DNA of 64,000 bases from Pseudomonas linyingensis (GTDB lineage Bacteria; Pseudomonadota; Gammaproteobacteria; Pseudomonadales; Pseudomonadaceae). The notes under the pieces were generated by a model, which was not told where the DNA came from, did no database searches, and saw only the letters and a list, made by a program, of their open reading frames with translations. The stretch lies in assembly GCF_900109175.1 (NCBI RefSeq), contig NZ_FNZE01000001.1, positions 403,981 to 467,980 of the forward strand, read 5' to 3'. Shown here piece by piece: positions 1 to 8,701 of the stretch; the stretch's first letter is position 1, and each line of letters begins with the position of its first letter. Made by a program: the position numbers and the translations under genes.

Positions 1-1
1 C

Positions 2-586
2 CTGACCTACATCTTCGCCTCGCACCAGGACCCGGACATCATCGCCGCGCTGGACAAGTGGCTGCTGCACACCAAGGCCAAGGTCATCTGCTCGCGCCTG
101 TGGGCCCGCTTCCTGCCGCACCTGACCGCCAACTACCTGGCGGTCAGCCACGGCATCTCCACCTACGACCGCATCATCGCGCTGCCCGATCGTGGCCAGA
201 GCATTCCGCTGGGCAACAGCCAGCTCAAGGCCGTGCCGGCGCACTTCCTGCACTCGGTGGGCAACTTCCAGCTCTACGATCCGATCAGCAAGATCCTCTT
301 CTCCGGCGACATGGGTGCCTCCCTGGTCGACGACGCCCAGCCGGTCACCGACTTCGCCGCTCACCTGTCGAGCATGGAAGGCTTCCACCGCCGCTACATG
401 GCCAGCAACAAGGTCTGCCGCCTGTGGGCCGACATGGTGCGCAAGATGGATGTGAGCATGATCGTGCCGCAGCACGGTCGCGCCTTCGTCGGTCCGGCGA
501 TGATCAACACCTTCCTCGACTGGATCAGCCAGCTGGAGTGCGGCCTCGACCTGATGGGCCCGGCCGACTACACCCTGCCGCGCTGA
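2..586 (+). CDS. MBL-fold metallohydrolase, diiron oxygen-binding type (5' partial)
   Basis: The frame is open from the left edge and ends with TGA at 584-586, leaving the C-terminal 194 residues; the start lies outside. The visible part begins LTYIFASHQDPDI, which matches the H-x-D-P-D metal motif of the flavodiiron-like (ODP) branch of the metallo-beta-lactamase fold. Later metal-site residues are in AHFLHSVGN (about residues 79-87 of the fragment), FSGDMG (about 101-106) and VPQHGRAF near the C-terminus. The family holds a non-haem diiron site and lacks the flavodoxin domain here, so its partner and substrate cannot be named. A strong hairpin follows the stop. Family assignment is good, function is open. 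Confidence 0.85.
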   Translation: MTYIFASHQDPDIIAALDKWLLHTKAKVICSRLWARFLPHLTANYLAVSHGISTYDRIIALPDRGQSIPLGNSQLKAVPAHFLHSVGNFQLYDPISKILFSGDMGASLVDDAQPVTDFAAHLSSMEGFHRRYMASNKVCRLWADMVRKMDVSMIVPQHGRAFVGPAMINTFLDWISQLECGLDLMGPADYTLPR

Positions 587-602
587 GTTCCTTTCGCCCG
601 CA

Positions 603-647
603 GACGACGCCGGCGCAGCCCTTGGGCTCGCCGGCGTCGTCATTTGT
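603..647 (+). terminator. Rho-independent terminator after the MBL-fold gene
   Basis: A 13-bp inverted repeat (603-615 pairs with 629-641, GACGACGCCGGCG and its complement) is followed by a short T-rich stretch (ATTTGTG). It sits 17 bp after the stop codon of the MBL-fold gene. Confidence 0.7.
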
Positions 648-762
648 GCCGGCGGCTTCCTTGAGCCCCGACGAACGGCCAGCTATGGTGCGCTGAACCG
701 ATTGCCGCGCGAGGATTCGATGCCCAGCCCGTTCCCTGCCTTTGCCGTGTTTCGCTAGCGCC

Positions 763-1917
763 ATGCCGCAAACCGTCTTCCCCTGGCGCGGGGGCAACCG
801 ATTCCAGCTGTTGATCGATGGCGAGCAGTTCTTTCCCCGCCTGCTCGCGGCCATCGATGCGGCCCGCAGCCAGGTCGAGCTGGAGCTGTATCTGGTCGAG
901 GCCGGTGTCTGCGCCGAGCAGCTGGTCGACTGCCTGTGCCGTGCCGCCGCCCGCGGTGTGCCGGTGCGCTGCCTGTTCGATGCCTTCGGCTGCCGGCGCT
1001 TGGGCAGCCGCCTGAGTACGCGGCTGCGCCTGGCGGGCGTGCAGTTGCGCCTGTACAACCCGATCAGCTGGCGGCACGGGGTGCGTAATCTGTACCGCGA
1101 CCATCGCAAGCTGCTGCTGGTCGATCAGCAACTGGCCTGGGTCGGCGGTGCCGGGGCTACCGACGATTTCTGGCTGCCGGCGTCGGCGGTCAGTCGCTGG
1201 CACGAGCTGATGGTGGAAGTGGCCGGCCCGGCGGTAGTCGACTGGCAAATCCTGTTCGAGCGCGAGTGGGAGGCGTGCGTCGACACCTGTGCCTGGCGCC
1301 CGTTCATCCGCCCGCTTGCCCATCTGCCGGCCAGACCATTGTCTGGCGAGGGCCTCGGCCGGGTGGCCTACGCCGATGCGCAGCAGCACCGTGACATCCT
1401 GCGTTCGCTGCTGCGCAACCTGGGCCATGCCCGCCAGCGCATCTGGCTGGCCACGCCGTACTTCCTGCCCAGCTGGCGGGTGCGCAAGGCCCTGCGCAAG
1501 GCGGCGCAGCGCGGGGTGGACGTGCGCCTGCTGCTCAGTGGCCGGCTGACCGACCATGGTCCGGTGCGCTTCGCCGGCCAGCGCTACTATCCCCGCCTGC
1601 TGAAGAGTGGCGTGCGCATCTTCGAGTACCAGCCGCGCTTCATGCACCTCAAGGCGGTACTGGTCGACGACTGGGTCAGCATCGGTTCGTGCAACTTCGA
1701 CCACTGGACCCTGCGCTTCAACCTGGAAGCCAACATCGAGGCGCTCGACCCCGGCCTGACCACGGCGCTGGCGGCGAGCTTCGAGAACGACTTCGCGCTC
1801 AGCCGCGAGATCACCCTCGACGACTGGTTCGCCAGGCCACTGGCGATGCGTATCTCGCAGCGTCTGTGGGGCTGGCTGGATCGGCTGGTGGTCAATCTGA
1901 TGGATCGCTGGCGCTAA
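763..1917 (+). CDS. Cardiolipin synthase B-like phospholipase D-family protein
   Basis: The 384-residue protein has two HKD phosphodiesterase motifs: HRKLLLVD in the N-terminal half and HLKAVLVD followed by SIGSCNFD near the C-terminus. This is the arrangement of ClsB-type cardiolipin synthases, which join phosphatidyl groups at the inner membrane. There is no N-terminal membrane hairpin, unlike ClsA, which fits ClsB. I use the ATG at 763 (MPQTVFPW); the TTG at 742 would only add seven residues with no better ribosome site. It is monocistronic, followed by a bidirectional terminator and convergent with fumarase. The family also contains non-synthase PLD enzymes, so the exact reaction is probable rather than certain. 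Confidence 0.82.
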   Translation: MPQTVFPWRGGNRFQLLIDGEQFFPRLLAAIDAARSQVELELYLVEAGVCAEQLVDCLCRAAARGVPVRCLFDAFGCRRLGSRLSTRLRLAGVQLRLYNPISWRHGVRNLYRDHRKLLLVDQQLAWVGGAGATDDFWLPASAVSRWHELMVEVAGPAVVDWQILFEREWEACVDTCAWRPFIRPLAHLPARPLSGEGLGRVAYADAQQHRDILRSLLRNLGHARQRIWLATPYFLPSWRVRKALRKAAQRGVDVRLLLSGRLTDHGPVRFAGQRYYPRLLKSGVRIFEYQPRFMHLKAVLVDDWVSIGSCNFDHWTLRFNLEANIEALDPGLTTALAASFENDFALSREITLDDWFARPLAMRISQRLWGWLDRLVVNLMDRWR

Positions 1918-1922
1918 AAAAG

Positions 1923-1957
1923 AAAACCCCGGAGCGGCGGGGCCGGTCCGGGGTTTT
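1923..1957. terminator. Bidirectional terminator between the PLD gene and fumarase
   Basis: An 11-bp perfect inverted repeat (1923-1933 with 1947-1957, AAAACCCCGGA and complement) has A-rich and T-rich flanks, so it can act for both convergent genes. It lies 5 bp after the PLD stop and 17 bp after the fumarase stop. Confidence 0.85.
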
Positions 1958-1974
1958 CCTGTGCCTTGGGAAGC

Positions 1975-3498
1975 TTACTTCACTTCCACCGCCAGGCTGT
2001 CGGCGATCTTCTGCTTCCAGATCGCCGGGCCGGTGATGTGCACCGACTCGCCGTTGGTGTCGACGGCCACGGTGACCGGCATATCCTTGACGTCGAACTC
2101 GTAGATCGCTTCCATGCCCAGTTCGGCGAAGGCCAGCACCTTGGCCTTCTTGATCGCCTGGGCGACCAGGTAGGCGGCGCCGCCGACGGCCATCAGGTAC
2201 ACGGCCTTGTTGTCGCGGATCGCGTCGATGGCGATCGGGCCGCGCTCGGACTTGCCGATCATGCCCAGCAGGCCGGTGCTTTCCAGGATCTGGCGGGTGA
2301 ACTTGTCCATGCGGGTTGCGGTGGTCGGGCCGGCCGGGCCAACCACTTCGTCACGCACCGGATCGACCGGACCGACGTAGTAGATGAAGCGGCCCTTGAG
2401 GTCCACCGGCAGCTCTTCGCCGGCATTGAGCATGTCGACCATGCGCTTGTGCGCGGCGTCGCGGCCGGTGAGCATCTTGCCGTTGAGCAGGATGGTCTCG
2501 CCCGGCTTCCAGCTCTGCACTTCTTCCGGGGTGATGGTGTCCAGATTCACGCGGCGGGCGCTCGGGCCGGCTTCCCAGACGATGTCCGGGTAGGCGTCCA
2601 GCGACGGCGCTTCCAGCTCGGCCGGGCCGGAGCCGTCGAGCACGAAGTGGGCGTGGCGGGTGGCGGCGCAGTTGGGGATCATGCACACCGGCAGCGAGGC
2701 GGCGTGGGTCGGGTAGTCCATGATCTTGACGTCGAGCACGGTGGTCAGGCCGCCGAGGCCTTGGGCACCGATGCCCAGCTGGTTGACCTTGTCGAACAGC
2801 TCGAGGCGCATTTCCTCGATCTTGTTCTGCGGACCGCGGGCCTTCAGCTCGTGGATGTCGATGGATTCCATCAACACTTCCTTGGCCATCAGCGCGGCCT
2901 TCTCGGCGGTACCGCCGATGCCGATGCCGAGCATGCCCGGCGGGCACCAGCCGGCGCCCATTTCCGGCACGGTCTTCAGTACCCAGTCGACGATCGAGTC
3001 GGACGGGTTGAGCATGGCCATCTTCGACTTGTTCTCGGAGCCGCCGCCCTTGGCCGCGACGTCCACTTCCACCTTGTCGCCGGGGACGATGGAGTAGTGG
3101 ATGACCGCCGGGGTGTTGTCCTTGGTGTTCTTGCGGGCACCGGCCGGGTCGGCCAGGATCGAGGCGCGCAGGACGTTGTCCGGGTTGTTGTAGGCGCGGC
3201 GCACGCCCTCGTTGATCATGTCGTCCAGGCTCATGGTCGCGCCGGTCCACTGCACGTCCATGCCGACGCGGACGAACACGGTGACGATGCCGGTGTCCTG
3301 GCAGATCGGGCGGTGGCCGGTGGCGCACATGCGCGAGTTGATCAGGATCTGGGCGATGGAGTCGCGCGCAGCCGGCGACTCCTCGCGCAGGTAGGCCTCG
3401 TGCATGGCCTGGATGAAGTCGACGGGGTGGTAGTAGGAGATGAACTGCAGGGCGTCGGCGACGCTCTGGATCAGGTCGTCTTGCTTGATCACGGCCAT
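1975..3498 (-). CDS. fumA: Fumarate hydratase class I (iron-sulfur)
   Basis: This 507-residue single-chain enzyme interconverts fumarate and L-malate in the TCA cycle. The alpha part (RPICQDTGIV, GWCPPGMLGIGIGG) and the beta part (KPGETILLNGKMLTGRDAAHKR, with VGPAGPTTATRMD) are fused in order. The three expected [4Fe-4S] ligands are visible as Cys66, Cys185 and Cys277 (IPNCAATRH). I chose the ATG at 3498 (MAVIKQDD) because it matches the family N-terminus; the open frame continues upstream to 3678 but that stretch is GC-driven and unlike the family. It is oxygen-sensitive by family precedent. It is transcribed leftward, head-on with the PLD gene, and lies upstream of the pykA terminator. Confidence 0.95.
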   Translation of the reverse strand: MAVIKQDDLIQSVADALQFISYYHPVDFIQAMHEAYLREESPAARDSIAQILINSRMCATGHRPICQDTGIVTVFVRVGMDVQWTGATMSLDDMINEGVRRAYNNPDNVLRASILADPAGARKNTKDNTPAVIHYSIVPGDKVEVDVAAKGGGSENKSKMAMLNPSDSIVDWVLKTVPEMGAGWCPPGMLGIGIGGTAEKAALMAKEVLMESIDIHELKARGPQNKIEEMRLELFDKVNQLGIGAQGLGGLTTVLDVKIMDYPTHAASLPVCMIPNCAATRHAHFVLDGSGPAELEAPSLDAYPDIVWEAGPSARRVNLDTITPEEVQSWKPGETILLNGKMLTGRDAAHKRMVDMLNAGEELPVDLKGRFIYYVGPVDPVRDEVVGPAGPTTATRMDKFTRQILESTGLLGMIGKSERGPIAIDAIRDNKAVYLMAVGGAAYLVAQAIKKAKVLAFAELGMEAIYEFDVKDMPVTVAVDTNGESVHITGPAIWKQKIADSLAVEVK

Positions 3499-3664
3499 GG
3501 AACGCGGTCCTCTGTACAGGCGGAACTTCACGGCGCGCCACCGCAGGCGGCGCAAAAAAACGGCGACGAAGTATAGCGTGCAGGTGGCGGTGCGGACACC
3601 CGCCTGCGGTCGACCTTGGTCGATTGGCGAACAGTCCGTGGGCGGAGCGGTTGGCCGGCAAAGC

Positions 3665-3691
3665 AAAAGGCCGCTCATGGGAGCGGCCTTT
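3665..3691 (-). terminator. Terminator of pykA
   Basis: An 11-bp inverted repeat (AAAGGCCGCTC at 3666-3676 pairs with 3681-3691) with a T tract when read leftward. It starts 27 bp after the pykA stop codon. Confidence 0.85.
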
Positions 3692-3717
3692 CGTGGTCGG
3701 CTGGATTACCTAGGCAA

Positions 3718-5169
3718 TCAGGCCAGCGGTTCGCCGACGTGGAGGATCTTCAGGGTGTTGGTGCCGCCGATGGTGTCGTAGCTGTCGCCCTTGCTCATGA
3801 TCACCCAGTCGCCCGGCTCGACCACTCCGCGCTTGAGCAGCTCGTTGACCGCCGCCTGGCTGACCTGCTCCGCCGGCAGTGCTGCGGCGTCGAAGGGGAT
3901 GGTCTGCACGCCGCGGAACATCGCCACGCGCGCCTGGGTGGCGCGGTGCGGCGAGTAGGCGAAGATCGGCACCGAGGAGCGGATGCGCGACATGATCAGC
4001 GGGGTGTAGCCGCTTTCGGTGAGGGCGATGATCGCCTTGACGCCGGGGAAGTGGTTGGCGGTGTACATGGCCGCCAGGGCGATGCTCTCGTCGCAGCGCT
4101 CGAAGCTCCGGCCCATGCGGTGGCTGGACTTCTGGCTGGTCGGGTGCTTCTCGGCGCCGACACAGACGCGCGCCATGGCCTTGACCGCTTCCACCGGGTA
4201 GTCGCCGGCGGCGCTTTCCGCCGAGAGCATCACCGCGTCGGTGTAGTCCAGCGCGGCGTTGGCCACGTCGGAAACCTCGGCGCGGGTCGGCATCGGGCTG
4301 TGGATCATCGACTCCATCATCTGGGTGGCGGTGATCACGAACTTGTTGAGGCGGCGGGCGTGGGCAATGATCTTCTTCTGGATGCCGACCAGCTCGGCAT
4401 CGCCGATCTCAACGCCCAGATCGCCGCGGGCGACCATCACGCCGTCGCTGGCGCGGATCAGGCCGTCCAGCGCCTCGTCGTCGGCTACCGCTTCGGCACG
4501 CTCGATCTTGGCGACCAGCCAGGCGTCGCTGCCGGCCTCGTCGCGCAGGCGGCGGGCGTATTCCATGTCGGCGGCGTCGCGCGGGAAGGACACCGCGAGG
4601 TAGTCCAGCTCCATCTCGGCGGCCAGCTTGATGTCGGCCTTGTCCTTGTCGGTCAGCGCCGGGGCGGTGAGGCCGCCGCCGCGACGGTTGATGCCCTTGT
4701 GGTCGGACAGCGGGCCGCCGACGGTCACCGAGCAGATCAGCTCGGTGGCGGTGACCTGGTCGACGACCATGATCACCCGGCCGTCGTCGAGCAGCAGCTC
4801 GTCGCCGACCTTGCAGTCCTTGACCAGGTCCGGGTAGTCGATACCGACCACTTCCTGGGTGCCGGCGTCGCGCGGGTGGCTGATCGAGAAGCGGAAGGCG
4901 TCGCCTTCCTGCAGTTCGATGCGCTTGTTGGCGAACTTGGCGATACGGATCTTCGGCCCTTGCAGGTCGCCGAGCAGGGCGACGTGGCGATCGTGCTTGG
5001 CCGCCAGTTCCCGGACCAGCCGGGCGCGCGCCTTGTGCTCGTCCGGGGTGCCGTGGGAGAAGTTCAGGCGGGCGACGTTCATCCCGGCGAGGATCAGCTG
5101 CTCGAGCACCTGCGGCGAGCTGCTGGAAGGGCCGAGGGTGGCGACGATCTTGGTACGGCGTGAGGGCAT
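3718..5169 (-). CDS. pykA: Pyruvate kinase (PykA type)
   Basis: The 483-residue enzyme converts phosphoenolpyruvate and ADP to pyruvate and ATP, the last step of glycolysis. It opens with RRTKIVATLGPSS and NVARLNFSHG, both typical of the catalytic barrel. The active-site region AKIERAEA, the metal and phosphate region MVARGDLGVE and ITATQMMESM are all intact. The C-terminal effector domain is present, so the length is that of AMP/sugar-phosphate-regulated PykA enzymes. AGGAG precedes the ATG at 5169. It lies downstream of the Usp gene on the other side of a short gap with its own terminator, as I recall from P. aeruginosa. Confidence 0.96.
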   Translation of the reverse strand: MPSRRTKIVATLGPSSSSPQVLEQLILAGMNVARLNFSHGTPDEHKARARLVRELAAKHDRHVALLGDLQGPKIRIAKFANKRIELQEGDAFRFSISHPRDAGTQEVVGIDYPDLVKDCKVGDELLLDDGRVIMVVDQVTATELICSVTVGGPLSDHKGINRRGGGLTAPALTDKDKADIKLAAEMELDYLAVSFPRDAADMEYARRLRDEAGSDAWLVAKIERAEAVADDEALDGLIRASDGVMVARGDLGVEIGDAELVGIQKKIIAHARRLNKFVITATQMMESMIHSPMPTRAEVSDVANAALDYTDAVMLSAESAAGDYPVEAVKAMARVCVGAEKHPTSQKSSHRMGRSFERCDESIALAAMYTANHFPGVKAIIALTESGYTPLIMSRIRSSVPIFAYSPHRATQARVAMFRGVQTIPFDAAALPAEQVSQAAVNELLKRGVVEPGDWVIMSKGDSYDTIGGTNTLKILHVGEPLA

Positions 5170-5275
5170 CAGGGCACTCCTGGATAAGGTCTGAAAAATG
5201 CTGGCGCCCCGCTTGTGGCGGGTGCGCGATCAGCAGGTGGCCCCGCGCGCGGCGGGGCAGGGTCATCCGTGACGG

Positions 5276-6205
5276 TCATCCGGCTCGGTGGGCGGCCACG
5301 CCCTGCGGCTTGAGCACCAGCAGGTCGCAGTTGACGCCTTCGAGCACCCGCTCGGCGGTATGGCCGATCAGGGCGGTATCGAGGTGGCCGCGGGCGATGG
5401 CGCCCATCAGCAGCAGGTCGACGGCATTCTCGTCGACGAAGCGCGGCAGGGTTTCCTCGGCGAAGCCCTGCAGCAGGTGGGTGCGTGGCTTGCCGATGGC
5501 ATGGCCGTCGAGCAGTTGCTCGAAGGCTTCGCGATGGCGCTCGCCGGTCCGTTCGACATAGTACTCGTAATCGGCCACCAGCTCGGCATCGAACACCAGG
5601 GTGCGCGGCAGCGGTGCGTAACTGTGCAGGTAATGATCCTCCAGACCGAGGGTCTGGCCCAGCGTCTGCGCCGCGTCGATCAGCTGGTGGTCGAGGCTGG
5701 CCGGCTTGTCGGCGCTGTGGGTCGGATCGAGGGCCACGGCCAGGCGCTGGCCGCGCCACTCGCCCTGCGGCTTGACCAGCCACAGCGGCGTCGGGCAGTA
5801 GCGGATCAGCTGCCAGCAGGTATTGCTCAGCAGCAGGCGATGCAGCAGGCCGTGACTGTGGGCGGTCTTCAGCAGCAGGTCGGGTTTCAGCTCCGCGCAG
5901 CGGGCGATGATCATCTTGTGCAGCGGCTTGCCCCAGCGCACTTCGCTGGTGACCTGCAGACCTTCCTGGCGCAACGGTGTGGCCAGTTGCTCGAGCCAGT
6001 CGCGGCGCTGGGCCAGCAGCGCGTGACGGGCCTTGTCCAGGGCGGGCGCCTCGAACATCAGGCCGCTGTCCAGCGCGCCGTTGTATTCGCAGATCAGCAG
6101 CTCGATGGCCGCACCGCTGTGGCGGGCGATCCAGGCGGCGCGCTCGAGCGACGGTTGCGAAGATTGGGTGGGATCGATCACCACCAGCAGCTGCTGCAAT
6201 TGCAT
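5276..6205 (-). CDS. Tandem universal stress protein
   Basis: The 309-residue cytoplasmic protein consists of two universal stress domains. The first begins QQLLVVIDPTQSSQPSLERA and the second begins RLAVALDPTHSADKPASLDH; the C-terminus has the typical VDLLLMGAIARGHLDTALIGHTAE pattern with the nucleotide-loop glycine region and the strand CDLLVLKP. It is similar in layout to UspE. A GAGGAA ribosome site precedes the ATG at 6205. The role is inferred as stress survival; no partner is indicated by the neighbours. Confidence 0.88.
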   Translation of the reverse strand: MQLQQLLVVIDPTQSSQPSLERAAWIARHSGAAIELLICEYNGALDSGLMFEAPALDKARHALLAQRRDWLEQLATPLRQEGLQVTSEVRWGKPLHKMIIARCAELKPDLLLKTAHSHGLLHRLLLSNTCWQLIRYCPTPLWLVKPQGEWRGQRLAVALDPTHSADKPASLDHQLIDAAQTLGQTLGLEDHYLHSYAPLPRTLVFDAELVADYEYYVERTGERHREAFEQLLDGHAIGKPRTHLLQGFAEETLPRFVDENAVDLLLMGAIARGHLDTALIGHTAERVLEGVNCDLLVLKPQGVAAHRAG

Positions 6206-6335
6206 GTCGGATTCCTCGGCCGGAGTGGGTGATGCCCGGTGAGCGCGCAGGCGCGGGGCGGTCGGCTTCAATGGGTTCAGCCTAGCGCCAGCGCCACTAC
6301 ACATGCAAACCGGTGACAGGGGCGTGACAGGCGGT

Positions 6336-7667
6336 TCAGAGGGTGCCGGCGGCCTTCCACTGCAGATAGCGATTGACCAGCTCCGGGCCCAGCTCGCCGG
6401 GGCGCACGTCGAGTACCGGCAGGCCCTGGGCGGCAAAGCGCTCGTGCAGGCGGGTGCGCGCGGCGGCGTAGTCGACGGTGCCGCAGTAGCTCAGTGCGTC
6501 GCTGTAGCTTTCCACCGGCAGCCGGCGCTGGCGGTCGAGCACCTCCTCGCGCAGGCTGGCGATCAGCAGGCGGTGGCGACGGGCGATCTGTGCCGCGGCC
6601 AGCGGCAGCTGCTGGTCGTCCTCGTCGCGCAGGTTGCTGAGCAGCACCACCAGCGCGCGGCGCGGCTGGCGGGCGAGCAGCTCGCTGGCGGCGGCCTGGA
6701 AGTCGCCCGGCAGCTGGCCCGGTTGCAGGTCATAGACGCTGTTGAGCAGGGCGTTGAGCTGCTGGCGGCCCTTGGCCGGCGGCAGGTAGCACGGCGTGTC
6801 GCCGGCGAAGGTCAGCAGGCCGACCGCGTCGCCCTGGCGCATGGCGACGTGGGCGAGCAGCAGGCAGGCGTTCAGGGCGTGGTCGAAGTGGCTGAGGTCG
6901 CCGTCCTGGCTGCGCATGCGCCGGCCGCTGTCGAGCAGGAAGACGATCTGCTGGTCGCGCTCGTCCTGGTATTCGCGGGCGATCGGCTGGTGCTTGCGCG
7001 CGGTGGCCTTCCAGTCGATCTGGCGCAGGCTGTCGCCGCTGCGGAAATCGCGCAACTGGTGGAACTCCTGGCCGCTGCCGCGGCGTGGCTGCGTGCGCAC
7101 GCCGAGACGGCCGAGCCAGCTGTCCACCGCCATCAGTTGCGCGCCGTGCAGGCGGGCGAAGTCCGGGTAGACGCGGCTGTGGCCGGGCAGCTCGACATAG
7201 CGGCGCGCCTGCCACAGGCCGAGCGGCGAGGGCAGGCCGATCTCGCAGCGCGCGAACCGGCAGTCGCCACGCTGGCGCGGGCGTACCCGGTAGCGCAGCT
7301 CGGCACCCTGCTCGGCCGACAGGGCGATGCGTTGCGGCAGGTCGCTGAACTCCAGCGCGGCCGGCACGTGGTCGAACAGTTCCAGCCAGCGCGGCGGCTG
7401 CGCGCCGGGGGCGATGCGCAGCACCACCTCGCTGCCGCGATCCAGCGCCAGGTGGCCGGGCAGCTGGCGTTGCAGCGTCGGCGAAGGCCGGCGGCGCAGC
7501 CAGAGGGCATCGAACAGCGCCACGCCGGCCAGGGCCAGCAGGCTGCCCCACCACAGGCCGTCGAGCCAGGCGGGCAGGGCGATGCCGAGCAGCGGCAGCG
7601 CGCCGAGCAGGATGGCGGCCAGCAGCAGGGCGGCGGCGAGGGCGAGCAGGCGTGGCGAGGGTTTCAT
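6336..7667 (-). CDS. DUF58 domain protein (VWA-like), MoxR-linked
   Basis: The 443-residue protein has two N-terminal membrane helices (about residues 8-55), a middle extracytoplasmic beta region, and the DUF58 signature GSGQEFHQLRDFRSGDS followed by RQIDWKATARKHQPIAREYQ. The C-terminal half (QIVFLLDSGRRM, HALVVLLSN-like strand) resembles a von Willebrand A domain. Such proteins are encoded with MoxR ATPases and are thought to be their clients or partners. The ATG overlaps the MoxR stop in an ATGA, so translation is probably coupled. It is the last gene of the operon. The molecular role is unknown. Confidence 0.85.
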   Translation of the reverse strand: MKPSPRLLALAAALLLAAILLGALPLLGIALPAWLDGLWWGSLLALAGVALFDALWLRRRPSPTLQRQLPGHLALDRGSEVVLRIAPGAQPPRWLELFDHVPAALEFSDLPQRIALSAEQGAELRYRVRPRQRGDCRFARCEIGLPSPLGLWQARRYVELPGHSRVYPDFARLHGAQLMAVDSWLGRLGVRTQPRRGSGQEFHQLRDFRSGDSLRQIDWKATARKHQPIAREYQDERDQQIVFLLDSGRRMRSQDGDLSHFDHALNACLLLAHVAMRQGDAVGLLTFAGDTPCYLPPAKGRQQLNALLNSVYDLQPGQLPGDFQAAASELLARQPRRALVVLLSNLRDEDDQQLPLAAAQIARRHRLLIASLREEVLDRQRRLPVESYSDALSYCGTVDYAAARTRLHERFAAQGLPVLDVRPGELGPELVNRYLQWKAAGTL

Positions 7668-8701
7668 GAGCGCGGCGCGGCGACCTGATCGAGCAGTTGG
7701 GCGAGCACCCGGTCGACGTCCTGGCCCTCGATCTCCAGTTCCGGCGCCAGGCGCACGCGGTGGCGCAGCACCGCCGGGGCGCAGGCCTTGAGATCGTCGG
7801 GGGTGACGAACTCGCCGCCGCGCAGCAGGGCGCGGGCGCGCGCGCAGCGCACCAGGGCGATCGAGGCGCGCGGCCCGGCGCCGAACACCAGGCCCGGCCA
7901 GTCGCGGGTGGCGCGCACCAGGCGCACGGCGTAGTCGAGCACCTGGGCGTCGATCGGCAGCTCGGCGCAGATCTTCTGCAGCACCGGCACGTCGCGCTCG
8001 CGCAGCAGCGGGCGCAGGGCGGTCACCTCGAGCATGTCGCTGCGCGCCGAGCGGGTCACCTGGCGGACGAGTTCCAGTTCCTCCGCATGCGCCGGATAGT
8101 CCATGCGCAGCTTGAGCATGAAGCGGTCCAGCTCGGCTTCCGGCAGCGGGTAGGTGCCTTCCTGATCGATGGGGTTCTGGGTGGCCAGCACCATGAACGG
8201 CCGCGGCACCGCCAGGGCATTGCCCTCGAGGGTGACCTGGCGCTCCTGCATCACCTCGAGCAGCGCCGCCTGGGTCTTGGCCGGGGCGCGGTTGATCTCG
8301 TCGGCGAGCAGCAGGTTGGTGAACACCGGGCCGCGGCGCAGCTTGAACTGCTCGCTGGCCAGGTCGTAGACGGCATGGCCGGTGACGTCGCTGGGCATCA
8401 GGTCGGGGGTGAACTGGATGCGCGCGAACTGGCCGCCGAAGCAGCGCGCCAGGGCGCGCACCAGCAGGGTCTTGCCCAGGCCGGGCACGCCCTCGATCAG
8501 CACGTGGCCGCCGGCGAGCAGGGCACAGAGCACGTCGTCGATCACCGTCTGCTGGCCGATCAGCGCTTTGCCCAGCTCCTCACGCAGCGCCTGGACCAGT
8601 TGCGTGGCGCGCTGCAGCTGGCTGGCCGCGGTTTCGGTAGCGGGCTGGGGGGTGGCCGCGGCGGGCTCGCCGTCGAGGGGCAGGCTGGATTCTTCGCTCA
8701 T
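7664..8701 (-). CDS. MoxR-family AAA+ ATPase
   Basis: The 345-residue ATPase has Walker A GVPGLGKT (about residues 71-78), a Walker B region LLLADEINRAPAKTQAALLE, the sensor 1 stretch VLATQNPIDQEGTYPLPEAE and sensor 2-type arginines (GAGPRASIAL). MoxR ATPases act as chaperones for VWA-type proteins, and the next gene encodes a DUF58/VWA-like protein. The start overlaps the DUF4350 stop by one base (TGATG). The first 30 residues are low-complexity and not conserved in the family. Confidence 0.92.
   Translation of the reverse strand: MSEESSLPLDGEPAAATPQPATETAASQLQRATQLVQALREELGKALIGQQTVIDDVLCALLAGGHVLIEGVPGLGKTLLVRALARCFGGQFARIQFTPDLMPSDVTGHAVYDLASEQFKLRRGPVFTNLLLADEINRAPAKTQAALLEVMQERQVTLEGNALAVPRPFMVLATQNPIDQEGTYPLPEAELDRFMLKLRMDYPAHAEELELVRQVTRSARSDMLEVTALRPLLRERDVPVLQKICAELPIDAQVLDYAVRLVRATRDWPGLVFGAGPRASIALVRCARARALLRGGEFVTPDDLKACAPAVLRHRVRLAPELEIEGQDVDRVLAQLLDQVAAPRS

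Noticed and set aside
742..762. TTG start for the PLD-family gene
   Set aside because: The ATG at 763 gives the family-like N-terminus and needs no rare start codon.
1966..3576. A 536-codon rightward open frame opposite fumarase, and similar long frames opposite pykA, soxA and other genes
   Set aside because: They are antisense shadows caused by high GC and codon bias; the translated text is repetitive His/Asp/Gly/Val and matches no family.
3499..3678. A longer fumarase start
   Set aside because: The added 60 residues are not family-like, and ATG at 3498 gives the expected N-terminus.
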